NCBI GenBank assembly: GCA_002308235.1
Contig: DBVS01000039.1
Location: 518-13,302, forward strand
Reading direction: 5' to 3'
Length of the DNA stretch: 12,785 bases
Origin: Lachnospiraceae bacterium UBA1258
Lineage (GTDB): Bacteria; Bacillota; Clostridia; Lachnospirales; Lachnospiraceae
Part shown: positions 6,840 through 12,785 of the stretch, in pieces
How the letters are laid out: each line of letters opens with the position of its first letter
Position numbering within the stretch: the stretch's first letter is position 1
Made by a program: the position numbers and the translations under genes
Notes under the pieces: model-generated
Database searches by the model: none
What the model saw: only the letters and a program-made list of their open reading frames with translations
What the model was told of the DNA's origin: nothing

Positions 6840-7073
6840 TCACTCTTCGCTTTCTTTAAACTGTCTTGCAAAAGCCGCAGCATTCTCCAGATCCTTTGCA
6901 TCCGGCTTTCCTTTGTGAATTCCCTTAAATTCACCTCTACAGTGGAATTCCCTTTCATCCATGGGAACTCCCACCTTGTCCGCTTCCGCCTTGATTTTCT
7001 TGTAGGTGGAATTGAGCATGGCAGCCGAGCCGAAATTAACGAGCTTCCCCACCAGCTTCTTGTCAAGTTCAGG
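6840..7073 (-). pseudogene. 3' remnant of a flavodoxin-family gene
   Basis: The - strand frame reads ELDKKLVGKLVNFGSAAM, then EFHCRGEFKGIHKGKPD and ENAAAFARQF before TGA at 6842-6840. The CRGEF...GKPD segment followed by an alanine-rich final helix is the C-terminal signature of flavodoxin-fold proteins. The FMN-phosphate loop and most of the roughly 150-residue fold are absent. A GTG at 7052 is the only usable start and has no ribosome binding site, and upstream the frame runs into the phosphoglucomutase terminator hairpin and then a stop near 7122. It is best read as a decayed C-terminal fragment. It faces the other remnant tail to tail, 26 bases apart. The family call rests on this short segment alone. 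Confidence 0.62.
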
Positions 7074-7075
7074 GC

Positions 7076-7111
7076 AAAAGAAAAAGAAGCGGCAACACCA
7101 CCGCTTCTTTT
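7076..7111 (-). terminator. Rho-independent terminator of the phosphohexomutase unit
   Basis: On the - strand an 11 bp stem, AAAAGAAGCGG (7111-7101) with CCGCTTCTTTT (7092-7082), closes an 8-base loop and is followed by TTCTTTT. It lies 24 bases after the phosphohexomutase stop codon. Confidence 0.88.
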
Positions 7112-7135
7112 CAGGGAGAAACTACTGTATTATCC

Positions 7136-8548
7136 TTAAAGCTTAAGGAAAGCTTCAAGCACCTTTGTTAATTTTTCCGCCTCTTCGTTGCTTTCTGCCT
7201 CGCAGAAGATTCGAAGCAACGGTTCGGTACCGGAAAATCTTGCTACTATCCAGCCGCCGTTTTTGAAGTAAACCTTGCAACCGTCCATGTAAGAAACCCT
7301 TTCGACTTCCACAGGGAACTCGGGAAGGCGCTTTTCTTCCATGAGAACTTTATTTATCTCAGCCTTTTTCTCAAAACTGAAGCGATAGTTGTTCTCGGTC
7401 ATGAAGATCTTGCCGCATTCAGCCTCGATATCCGCATATATTTCGGAAATGTTCTTGCCGGTCACAGCTACCATTTCAACAAGCAACGCTGCGGCATAAA
7501 CACCGTCTTTACCGTTGATGTGTCCGCGAACCGTAAGACCGCCGGAGGACTCACCGCCGATAACCGCGTCAACCTCGGTCATCTTGGCAGAAATATGCTT
7601 AAAGCCTACGGGAACCTCGTAACACTTTTCTCCGAACTTCTCCGCAACCTTGTCAAGCATGTGGGTAGTTGCGATATTTCTTACAACAGGGCCCTTCCAG
7701 CCTTTGAATTTAACGAGATAATAGTACAAGAGGACAAGAATATCATTGGGATGGAGGAACCTGCCGTTGTCATCGATAACACCTATACGGTCTGCGTCGC
7801 CGTCGGTTGCAAGACCGATGTTGCTTTGTGTATCAAGCACCTTGTTCTGAAGCTCCTTAAGGGTGTCCGCGCTGGGTGCGGGAAGCTTTCTTCCAAACAG
7901 GGTGTCATGGTTGTCATGGATCTTTATGACTTCACATCTGGTGGTATAAAGTATCGTGGACAAAGAAGCCTCGGACACGCCGTAAAGAGGGTCGATGCAG
8001 ACCTTGAGACCCGCGTTCTTTATGGCTTCCACATCTATTCTTTCAAGAATGTTGTCAAGATATTCGTTAAGGGGGTAGATTTCCTTGATGATTCCGGACT
8101 CAACGCCCTTTGCGTATTCCATTGCCTTGACTTCTTCGGGCGCGGTTTCATTAATATATTTCTCGATTTCTGCGGTCTGAACCTCATCCGCATCTCTTCC
8201 GCCCTTGGTGAATACTTTTATACCGTTGTACAAAGAAGGGTTGTGGCTTGCCGTGATCATCATACCGTAAGGAAAATCATGCTTCATCACATAGAACATG
8301 ATAAGGGGTGTGGGGGCTGACTTATTTACAAGGAAAGATTCGATTCCTTCCGCGGCAAAGACTTCCGCGCACCACTGCATGGCCTCCTTTGAAAGGAAAC
8401 GTCTGTCGTATCCGATGACGATCCCTTTCTTTTCAAGGCCCTCAGCCTTGATCTTCTTGCACATTGCCTTTGCAAGAAGCTGTATGTTGCTTCTGATAAA
8501 CTCATCTCCGATTACGGCTCTCCAGCCGCCTGTTCCGAATTTGATCAT
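7136..8548 (-). CDS. Phosphoglucomutase/phosphomannomutase family protein
   Basis: A 470-residue cytosolic enzyme of standard length for the alpha-D-phosphohexomutase family, which interconverts hexose 6-phosphate and hexose 1-phosphate. All four family motifs are present in order: catalytic phosphoserine loop TASHNP (Ser101), metal loop TDGDADRIG (248-256), sugar-specificity loop GGESSGG (331-337) and phosphate-binding loop RFSGTEP (437-443). The N-terminal FGTGGWRA is also typical. The start at 8548 has AAGGA with 7-base spacing; an ATG six bases upstream sits directly on the ribosome binding site and is rejected. It follows the EEP-family gene by 29 bases on the same strand and is followed by a terminator, so the two are probably one operon. 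The GESSGG loop suggests glucose or mannose phosphate, but specificity cannot be fixed from sequence. Confidence 0.95.
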   Translation of the reverse strand: MIKFGTGGWRAVIGDEFIRSNIQLLAKAMCKKIKAEGLEKKGIVIGYDRRFLSKEAMQWCAEVFAAEGIESFLVNKSAPTPLIMFYVMKHDFPYGMMITASHNPSLYNGIKVFTKGGRDADEVQTAEIEKYINETAPEEVKAMEYAKGVESGIIKEIYPLNEYLDNILERIDVEAIKNAGLKVCIDPLYGVSEASLSTILYTTRCEVIKIHDNHDTLFGRKLPAPSADTLKELQNKVLDTQSNIGLATDGDADRIGVIDDNGRFLHPNDILVLLYYYLVKFKGWKGPVVRNIATTHMLDKVAEKFGEKCYEVPVGFKHISAKMTEVDAVIGGESSGGLTVRGHINGKDGVYAAALLVEMVAVTGKNISEIYADIEAECGKIFMTENNYRFSFEKKAEINKVLMEEKRLPEFPVEVERVSYMDGCKVYFKNGGWIVARFSGTEPLLRIFCEAESNEEAEKLTKVLEAFLKL

Positions 8549-8577
8549 GGTCATATCCTTTCTGAAATATATTTTGA

Positions 8578-9426
8578 TTAATATTCAAAGTCCGAAGTGA
8601 TGGCGAAGTGATCCGAAAAATGAGGCTTCTTAAGGACTTCGGCCTTTACCGCCTTAAAGCCGTTAAGACTTGCAAATACGAAGTCTATGATCTTTCCCGT
8701 TCCGCCGGGAAGTGCGCCGTTTGCAAGAGAAGCCGTAAAGGTTGCGGAGAGGTCGTTATCCTTCACCGCGTATTTGGAGTCATAAAATCCGTGTTCGGAA
8801 TTAGCCAGATAAGTGTATGCGGGGCTGTCTTCTTCACAGTTGAAATCACCCGTAATAACAACCGGGATATTTCCGTTTGCAGTGCTTAACTCATTTGCTT
8901 TTTCCTCCAAAAGCGCGGAGCATACCGCATTGGTATACTGGTCGCATTTGTGATCGTAATGAACGTTGATATGAATGTAACCCCTGCCCCCTTCTTTTTC
9001 GCGTAAGACCGCATAAGAGAACACTCTGTCGTACTTCATGGCGTCGTGGCCCTCAAGCTCATACTTTGAAGGAACATCGGGTGTTTTTGAAAACCACCAG
9101 CCGCCGTCATCAACAAGATCATAGATATCACTTCTGTACATTATCGGAACATATTCGCCGCTTCCGCTTCGAAGAATGTTTCTTCCGAGCTTCTCCGACT
9201 GCTTAACTCCGGTGATTCCGAAATTACCGAGTTCCTTGCAGGCGTCTTCCAGATAATCAAGCCAGTCCTGCGTTACCTCGCAAAGTCCTGCGGAATCGGG
9301 AAGGGAATCCTTCATCATTTCCTTAAACATGGAACCTCTGTCATATTTTCCTTCGTCCATGACAATGGGATATCTTGTAGTGGTCAGGAGATTCGAGCTC
9401 ATGATCTTAACATATTTCTTAGCCAT
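8578..9426 (-). CDS. Endonuclease/exonuclease/phosphatase (EEP) family hydrolase
   Basis: A 282-residue protein with the complete Mg-dependent EEP active site: Asn12 (SSN), Glu50 (LCEV, usually QEV), His156 in NVHYDH, Asp194 and Asn196 (GDFN), Asp248 (IDFVF) and Asp272-His273 (SDH). The family hydrolyses phosphodiester or phosphomonoester bonds in nucleic acids, inositol phosphates or sphingomyelin. No signal peptide is seen, so it acts in the cytosol. The ATG at 9426 is preceded by GGAGG; a longer in-frame reading to 9459 would begin upstream of or at the transcript start predicted from the promoter at 9458-9485. It is the first gene of a two-gene unit with the phosphohexomutase. Substrate is unknown, although the pairing with a phosphosugar enzyme favours a small phosphorylated substrate over DNA, an inference. 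Confidence 0.87.
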   Translation of the reverse strand: MAKKYVKIMSSNLLTTTRYPIVMDEGKYDRGSMFKEMMKDSLPDSAGLCEVTQDWLDYLEDACKELGNFGITGVKQSEKLGRNILRSGSGEYVPIMYRSDIYDLVDDGGWWFSKTPDVPSKYELEGHDAMKYDRVFSYAVLREKEGGRGYIHINVHYDHKCDQYTNAVCSALLEEKANELSTANGNIPVVITGDFNCEEDSPAYTYLANSEHGFYDSKYAVKDNDLSATFTASLANGALPGGTGKIIDFVFASLNGFKAVKAEVLKKPHFSDHFAITSDFEY

Positions 9427-9457
9427 ACTTACCTCCAACAATATCATTTTCACCATC

Positions 9458-9485
9458 ATTGTAACTTCGGGGTCTTTTTTAGCAA
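9458..9485 (-). promoter_or_regulatory. Promoter of the EEP-phosphohexomutase unit
   Basis: On the - strand TTGCTA (9485-9480) and TACAAT (9463-9458) are separated by 16 bp. Transcription would start near 9451, giving a leader of about 25 bases before the ATG at 9426. Confidence 0.55.
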
Positions 9486-9542
9486 GTGTCGGTTTTTAGC
9501 CTTAATGACCCTGTACAAAAATTGACAACGCAAAAAAGTATG

Positions 9543-9573
9543 CAAAAAAGAGAGGTCATAAATGAACCTCTCC
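9543..9573 (-). terminator. Rho-independent terminator of the OPA-like transporter gene
   Basis: On the - strand GAGAGGT and ACCTCTC (9572-9550) form a 7 bp stem, 8 with a G-U pair, closing a short A/T-rich loop and followed by six T residues. It lies about 48 bases after the transporter stop and separates it from the EEP promoter. Confidence 0.85.
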
Positions 9574-9620
9574 TTCCTGCTTGTTTATATATTTATACCT
9601 TCTCAAATATAAATGCTTCT

Positions 9621-10877
9621 TTATTCTTTAAATTTCTTCCAGTTTTTAACCGCCGCCAGACAAAGCACCGCACCGATGACGGAAATAACAGCCCAAACGA
9701 AAATGCAGCTTCCCCAGTCTCCGTCCTTAATAAGGCTCGGAAAACCGGCAACCGCCACCGAAGTTCCGATGTATGTGAGGGAATTGATGATGCCGCTCAT
9801 GGTGGCAACTATGCCGTACTTTTCGAATTTGGCGGGAACCACACATACCAGAAAGAAATTGACCGCATGCATGCATCCTACTATCAGGGCGGCAATAATG
9901 ACCGTAAGATACTGGTTGTTTTTGTAGATCATCCAAAGTCCGCCGCAAAGAGCCGCCGCAAATACAAAGATCACTATAGATCCGTTAAGTTCTTCTTTGA
10001 CCCACTTATTTGAAGCAAAACCCACAAGTTTCATGCTTATGACACCCAGGATCGGGATTGCCACAGCATAAAGAATCGCGTAATTGCTGGGAATCTCAAA
10101 GGTGTTTCTCAAAAGGGTGGGAACCCAGTCGGTAATGCCGTCTCTTAAAGCACCCTGGGCGATAATCGCCAGCGCTATGAAAACAAATCCGGACCCAAGC
10201 AGAAGCTTCGGTGTGAGTTTTCCCTTAGCCTTGGTTTCGCCGTCTTTTTTCTTGTTGTCAAAACCCGAAACAATCCCCTTATCGATGCGGCTGAATCCGA
10301 AGATCCAGCAGACAAGGATTGCCGCGGTGATAAGCGCCGAGGTAAAGAAGGTGTACTTCCAGGAGTTGAACAATTTAAGCCATATAAGGGACGAGGTGAT
10401 ATAAATAAAGATCGTTCCCGTAATTCCGGCAGCGTTTACGTTTGCGGCGACGGTGTTATATTTCTTTTTGTCCATGACGGAGGCCATGATACGAACAAGA
10501 GGAGGCCAAAGCATGCTTTGTGCAAAGCCGTTTACAAACCAGATGGCTCCCCGGAGATCCGCAGGTGCAAAGGGCATTGCGATATTACAAAGAACAGTCA
10601 CGGAAAGCCCGCACATTATAAGTTTCTGGGGCTTAAACCTGTCTCCCAGGATACCGCTTACAATCTGACCGACGCAGTAGGAAATGACACCCATGGTCTC
10701 CACCAGACCGGCTGCTTTTTCCGTGATCCCTTCCGCAGAAATCACCGCATCCATGACTATGGAGTAGTCTTTTCTGGTAAGATAGCTTGCAAAATATATG
10801 AGCGGGCATAGAAACCCGAGAAGACGCACCGCATATTCGGTGCCTGTTTTCTTCTTTTCGAAAATCGTTTCAGTCAT
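9621..10877 (-). CDS. MFS transporter, organophosphate:phosphate antiporter (OPA)-like
   Basis: A 418-residue protein with about twelve membrane segments and a charged central loop (residues about 197-224). Several features match the OPA branch (GlpT, UhpT, PgtP): YLTRKDYS after the first segment (Arg35), the loop GQIVSGILGDRFKPQK (70-85), NGFAQSMLWPP (116-126), and LRDGITDWVPTLL in the seventh segment with Arg245. Arg35 and Arg245 correspond by position to the two substrate-phosphate arginines of GlpT. It should therefore carry a phosphorylated organic compound in exchange for phosphate; which one is unknown. The start at 10877 has GGGAG seven bases upstream, and that ribosome binding site lies within an inverted repeat. 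The gene is divergent from the aldo/keto reductase gene and monocistronic by its terminator. Family is confident; substrate class is inferred. Confidence 0.9.
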   Translation of the reverse strand: MTETIFEKKKTGTEYAVRLLGFLCPLIYFASYLTRKDYSIVMDAVISAEGITEKAAGLVETMGVISYCVGQIVSGILGDRFKPQKLIMCGLSVTVLCNIAMPFAPADLRGAIWFVNGFAQSMLWPPLVRIMASVMDKKKYNTVAANVNAAGITGTIFIYITSSLIWLKLFNSWKYTFFTSALITAAILVCWIFGFSRIDKGIVSGFDNKKKDGETKAKGKLTPKLLLGSGFVFIALAIIAQGALRDGITDWVPTLLRNTFEIPSNYAILYAVAIPILGVISMKLVGFASNKWVKEELNGSIVIFVFAAALCGGLWMIYKNNQYLTVIIAALIVGCMHAVNFFLVCVVPAKFEKYGIVATMSGIINSLTYIGTSVAVAGFPSLIKDGDWGSCIFVWAVISVIGAVLCLAAVKNWKKFKE

Positions 10878-10884
10878 ATTTTTT

Positions 10885-10928
10885 CTCCCGACATAAACAT
10901 TTCAATCGGGAGTTTAACACGCGTTAAA
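10885..10928 (-). promoter_or_regulatory. Tandem dyads in the transporter leader, one holding the ribosome binding site
   Basis: On the - strand TTTAACGCGTGTTAAA (10928-10913; TTTAAC-N4-GTTAAA) directly adjoins CTCCCGA-N14-TCGGGAG (10912-10885). The second dyad's 3' arm contains the Shine-Dalgarno GGGAG, so if transcribed it would block ribosome binding. The first dyad resembles a LacI-type operator with a CG-rich centre. A short frame MFMSGEKI begins in the second loop (ATG at 10900) and its stop overlaps the transporter start as ATGA, but it has no ribosome binding site. Whether these act as RNA hairpins or DNA operators depends on the transcript start. Confidence 0.45.
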
Positions 10929-10954
10929 AGAAAAATCAATAAACAATTCTTCAA

Positions 10955-10965
10955 ATTATATTATA
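10955..10965 (-). promoter_or_regulatory. Overlapping TATAAT boxes upstream of the transporter
   Basis: Two TATAAT hexamers sharing one base (10965-10960 and 10960-10955, - strand) are candidate -10 elements. Neither has a good -35. If used, the leader is about 70 bases long and includes both dyads. A competing arrangement, TTGATT-N17-TAAACT with its -10 at 10916-10911, would exclude the 5' arm of the second dyad from the RNA. Confidence 0.35.
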
Positions 10966-10996
10966 AATTTTTTCCTTGACGCAGGGTATGTCGTCG

Positions 10997-11018
10997 GGAT
11001 TATCCTATATACAGGATA
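10997..11018 (+). promoter_or_regulatory. Dyad operator candidate before the aldo/keto reductase gene
   Basis: TATCCTATATACAGGATA (11001-11018) is a perfect 6-6-6 inverted repeat, and a further GGAT at 10997-11000 makes GGAT-T-ATCC with its left arm. TTGACG at 10976-10981 is a good -35, but no good -10 follows at normal spacing: ATTATC at 17 bp or TATCCT at 19 bp are the options, both overlapping the dyad. A repressor or activator site over the promoter is the likely reading. Confidence 0.45.
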
Positions 11019-11041
11019 TATTTGTAAAAAGGAGGTTCTTT

Positions 11042-12031
11042 ATGTACAAAGCAAGCGATAACCGATACGATAAAATGAAATACAACCGCTGCGGAAATTC
11101 GGGGCTCATGCTCCCCGCTGTTTCTCTGGGCCTTTGGCACAATTTCGGTGACACGGGTGTCTATGCAAACATGGAAGAAATGTGTTTTACCGCTTTCGAC
11201 AACGGTATCACACACTTTGATCTTGCCAACAATTACGGCCCCAAGCCCGGCAGCGCAGAGGAAAATTTCGGAAGACTGATGAAGGAACACTTCTCTCCCT
11301 ACAGAGACGAAATGATCATTTCCACCAAGGCAGGCTACGAAATGTGGCCCGGCCCTTACGGTGATCACGGCAGCCGCAAATATCTCATTGCAAGTCTCGA
11401 TCAGTCCTTAAAGCGCATGGGGCTTGAATATGTGGACATTTTCTATCACCACAGACCCGACCCCGACACTCCTCTTGAGGAAACCATGGGTGCTCTTGAA
11501 CAGATCGTCAGAAGCGGAAAAGCTCTTTATGTGGGTCTTTCCAATTATGACGGTGAGCGTCTGGAAAAAGCATCCAAAATACTTGATGAGCGTCACGTTC
11601 CTTTTATCATCAACCAGAACCGCTATAACATTCTGGACCGTACCATCGAAAAGAACGGTCTTAAATCAACCTCATACCGCCTCGGCAAGGGCATTATATG
11701 CTTTTCACCCTTAGCCCAGGGCATGCTCACCGACAGGTACTTTAACGGAATTCCCGCTGACAGCAGGGTCCGTACCGACGGAAGATTCCTTCATGAAGAT
11801 CAGATTTCCGAAAAAAAGATCGACAAACTTAAAAAGCTTAACGAGATTGCCGCAAAGCGCGGCCAGACCCTTGCGGAGATGGCGCTTGCATGGAACCTTA
11901 AGGACAACGAGATCACCACTGTTCTTATCGGTGCATCAAAGGCATCTCAGATCCTTGACAACATAAAAGCCACGGAAAATACCGAATTTTCCGCGGCCGA
12001 ACTCAAGGCTATAGACGAATTGTCCTTTTAA
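11042..12031 (+). CDS. Aldo/keto reductase, YghZ/Gpr-like (L-glyceraldehyde 3-phosphate reductase family)
   Basis: A 329-residue NADPH-dependent reductase with a single TIM-barrel domain. It closely follows the E. coli YghZ sequence as I recall it: YNRCGNSGLMLPAVSLGLWH near the start, HFDLANNYGPKPGSAEENFG, IISTKAGYEMWPGPYG and FSPLAQGMLTDRYFNGIP. The catalytic tetrad is Asp60, Tyr65, Lys96 and His137. The coenzyme-binding segment VLIGASKASQILDN is near the C-terminus. E. coli YghZ reduces L-glyceraldehyde 3-phosphate and detoxifies aldehydes such as methylglyoxal. The ATG at 11042 has AAGGAGG with 6-base spacing; upstream in-frame extension to 10976 begins inside the -35 box. The gene is divergent from the OPA-like transporter and ends overlapping the feoB stop on the other strand. 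Family is very confident; physiological substrate is inferred by similarity. Confidence 0.94.
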   Translation: MYKASDNRYDKMKYNRCGNSGLMLPAVSLGLWHNFGDTGVYANMEEMCFTAFDNGITHFDLANNYGPKPGSAEENFGRLMKEHFSPYRDEMIISTKAGYEMWPGPYGDHGSRKYLIASLDQSLKRMGLEYVDIFYHHRPDPDTPLEETMGALEQIVRSGKALYVGLSNYDGERLEKASKILDERHVPFIINQNRYNILDRTIEKNGLKSTSYRLGKGIICFSPLAQGMLTDRYFNGIPADSRVRTDGRFLHEDQISEKKIDKLKKLNEIAAKRGQTLAEMALAWNLKDNEITTVLIGASKASQILDNIKATENTEFSAAELKAIDELSF

Positions 12032-12785
12032 GCAAAAAGCATTCCCACAAGATTCACAATCAGAGCGGCGAGCCAGGCAATCAAGCATTGCCATACCACA
12101 ACGGCAAGTGCACGCTTGCGTCCCAGCTCTCGTCTTATTGCGGCAACTGCCGCAACACAGGGCGTATAAAGAAGCGAAAATACCAGTAAAGATGCGGCTG
12201 CTGTCGGGGACAGTACTGAGGAAACATTGTCTCCGAACAGCACCTGCATGGTAGAAACCACACTTTCTTTTGCCAGAAATCCCGAAATCAGTGAAGTACA
12301 GATCCGCCAGTCGGCAAGGCCGAGAGGTTTCATGATCGGCACAAAGATCCCCGCAATTATCGCAAGAATACTGTCTTTTGAATCCGTAACGAGATTTAAA
12401 TACGGGTCAAAGCTTTGCAATACCCAGATTATGACAGTTGCAAGCATGATGACCGTAAATGCTCTCTGCAGGAAATCTCTTGCTTTTTCCCAAAGAAGCT
12501 TTAACACGTTTCCGATACCCGGAAGCCTGTAATTGGGAAGTTCCATTACAAAGGGCACCGCTTCACCCTTAAATACGGTCTTTCTGTACAAAAGCGCCAC
12601 AAGGATCCCCACAGCGATCCCAAGCAAATACAATCCCGTCATGATAAATCCACCGTGACCCTTAAAAAATATGCTTACAAAGAAAGCGTAGATCGGAAGT
12701 TTGGCAGAACAGCTCATGAAGGGCGTAAGAAGGATCGTCATCCTTCGGTCTCTTTCGCTGGGAAGGGTTCTGGTAGCCATTACGG
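12028..12785 (-). CDS. feoB: Ferrous iron transport protein B, C-terminal part (5' end beyond window)
   Basis: The last 252 codons of feoB; the N-terminal G-protein domain lies right of the window. Both FeoB Gate motifs are present: the first contains MATRTLPSERDRRMTILLTP and then MSCSAKLPIYAFF with its conserved cysteine, and the second is LLYTPCVAAVAAIRRE, also with the conserved cysteine. Five or six membrane segments and the FeoB core domain lie between. FeoB imports Fe(II) across the cytoplasmic membrane under anaerobic conditions, powered by its G domain. The protein ends shortly after the last membrane segment (VNLVGMLFA), with no cytosolic tail. Its TAA overlaps the convergent reductase gene by four bases, with no terminator between. 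The reading frame continues upstream of the edge (Val codon before the Met), so the ATG at 12780 is not the start. Confidence 0.95.
   Translation of the reverse strand, partial: VMATRTLPSERDRRMTILLTPFMSCSAKLPIYAFFVSIFFKGHGGFIMTGLYLLGIAVGILVALLYRKTVFKGEAVPFVMELPNYRLPGIGNVLKLLWEKARDFLQRAFTVIMLATVIIWVLQSFDPYLNLVTDSKDSILAIIAGIFVPIMKPLGLADWRICTSLISGFLAKESVVSTMQVLFGDNVSSVLSPTAAASLLVFSLLYTPCVAAVAAIRRELGRKRALAVVVWQCLIAWLAALIVNLVGMLFA

Noticed and set aside
6788..7066. 92-codon frame on the - strand over the remnant region
   Set aside because: It runs in another frame across both remnants and the gap between them. Its product is rich in Arg/Ser/Trp without family resemblance, whereas the adjacent frame gives the flavodoxin-like text.
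7520..8320. Open frame of 266 codons on the + strand across the phosphohexomutase gene
   Set aside because: The - strand gene contains all four family motifs across this region; the + strand product is low in recognisable structure and is a shadow.
10874..10900. Leader peptide MFMSGEKI upstream of the transporter as a real gene
   Set aside because: No ribosome binding site precedes its ATG and it is only eight codons; mentioned only as part of the leader finding.
10976..11041. TTG-initiated extension of the aldo/keto reductase
   Set aside because: It would begin inside the -35 box and cross the operator dyad, while the ATG at 11042 has an ideal ribosome binding site and matches the usual family N-terminus.
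1..12785. CRISPR arrays, tRNA or rRNA genes, insertion sequences, phage or toxin-antitoxin genes
   Set aside because: No regularly spaced repeats, cloverleaf-like segments, transposase motifs or terminal inverted repeats were seen on either strand.

Overview
The window looks like chromosomal DNA of a Gram-positive anaerobe of the Clostridia, most likely a Lachnospiraceae-type gut or rumen bacterium. This is inference from strong GGAGG-type ribosome binding sites, TATAAT promoters, U-tract terminators and the mix of families (YhfC-type intramembrane protease, OPA-like transporter, FeoB, c-di-GMP EAL protein). There is no tRNA, rRNA, CRISPR array or intact insertion sequence.

Left part (1-3525): an inositol-monophosphatase-family gene runs off the left edge. 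It is divergent from a DeoR/GlpR-family repressor gene, which converges with a large gene for a membrane-anchored alpha/beta hydrolase carrying about eight C-terminal membrane segments. The repressor promoter and the hydrolase upstream region share a direct repeat of TGATTG-like units at 10-11 bp spacing. The simplest reading is that the repressor controls itself and the hydrolase, and perhaps the divergent EAL gene.

Centre (3526-7135): a c-di-GMP phosphodiesterase (EAL) with all the catalytic residues I can check is fused to a C-terminal beta-solenoid made of seven 27-30-residue repeats, with no signal peptide or membrane segment. This is the most unusual protein in the window. A YhfC-family intramembrane protease gene with its own promoter follows. 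Then comes a scar: two 3'-terminal gene remnants lie tail to tail, one from an unidentified protein on the + strand and one from a flavodoxin-family gene on the - strand. Both lack their 5' parts.

Right part (7076-12785): an endonuclease/exonuclease/phosphatase-family gene and a phosphoglucomutase/phosphomannomutase gene form a two-gene - strand unit with a recognisable promoter and terminator. Next is an OPA-type (organophosphate:phosphate antiporter-like) transporter gene with its own terminator and two adjoining dyads just before its start codon, the second containing the ribosome binding site. It is divergent from a YghZ/Gpr-like aldo/keto reductase gene that has a dyad operator before its start. 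The reductase converges on, and overlaps by four bases with, the end of a feoB gene that enters from the right edge.

Functionally, several neighbours act on phosphorylated small molecules (IMPase family, phosphohexomutase, OPA-like transporter, EEP hydrolase, glyceraldehyde-3-phosphate reductase-like AKR). They sit in separate transcription units, so a shared pathway is only a suggestion.
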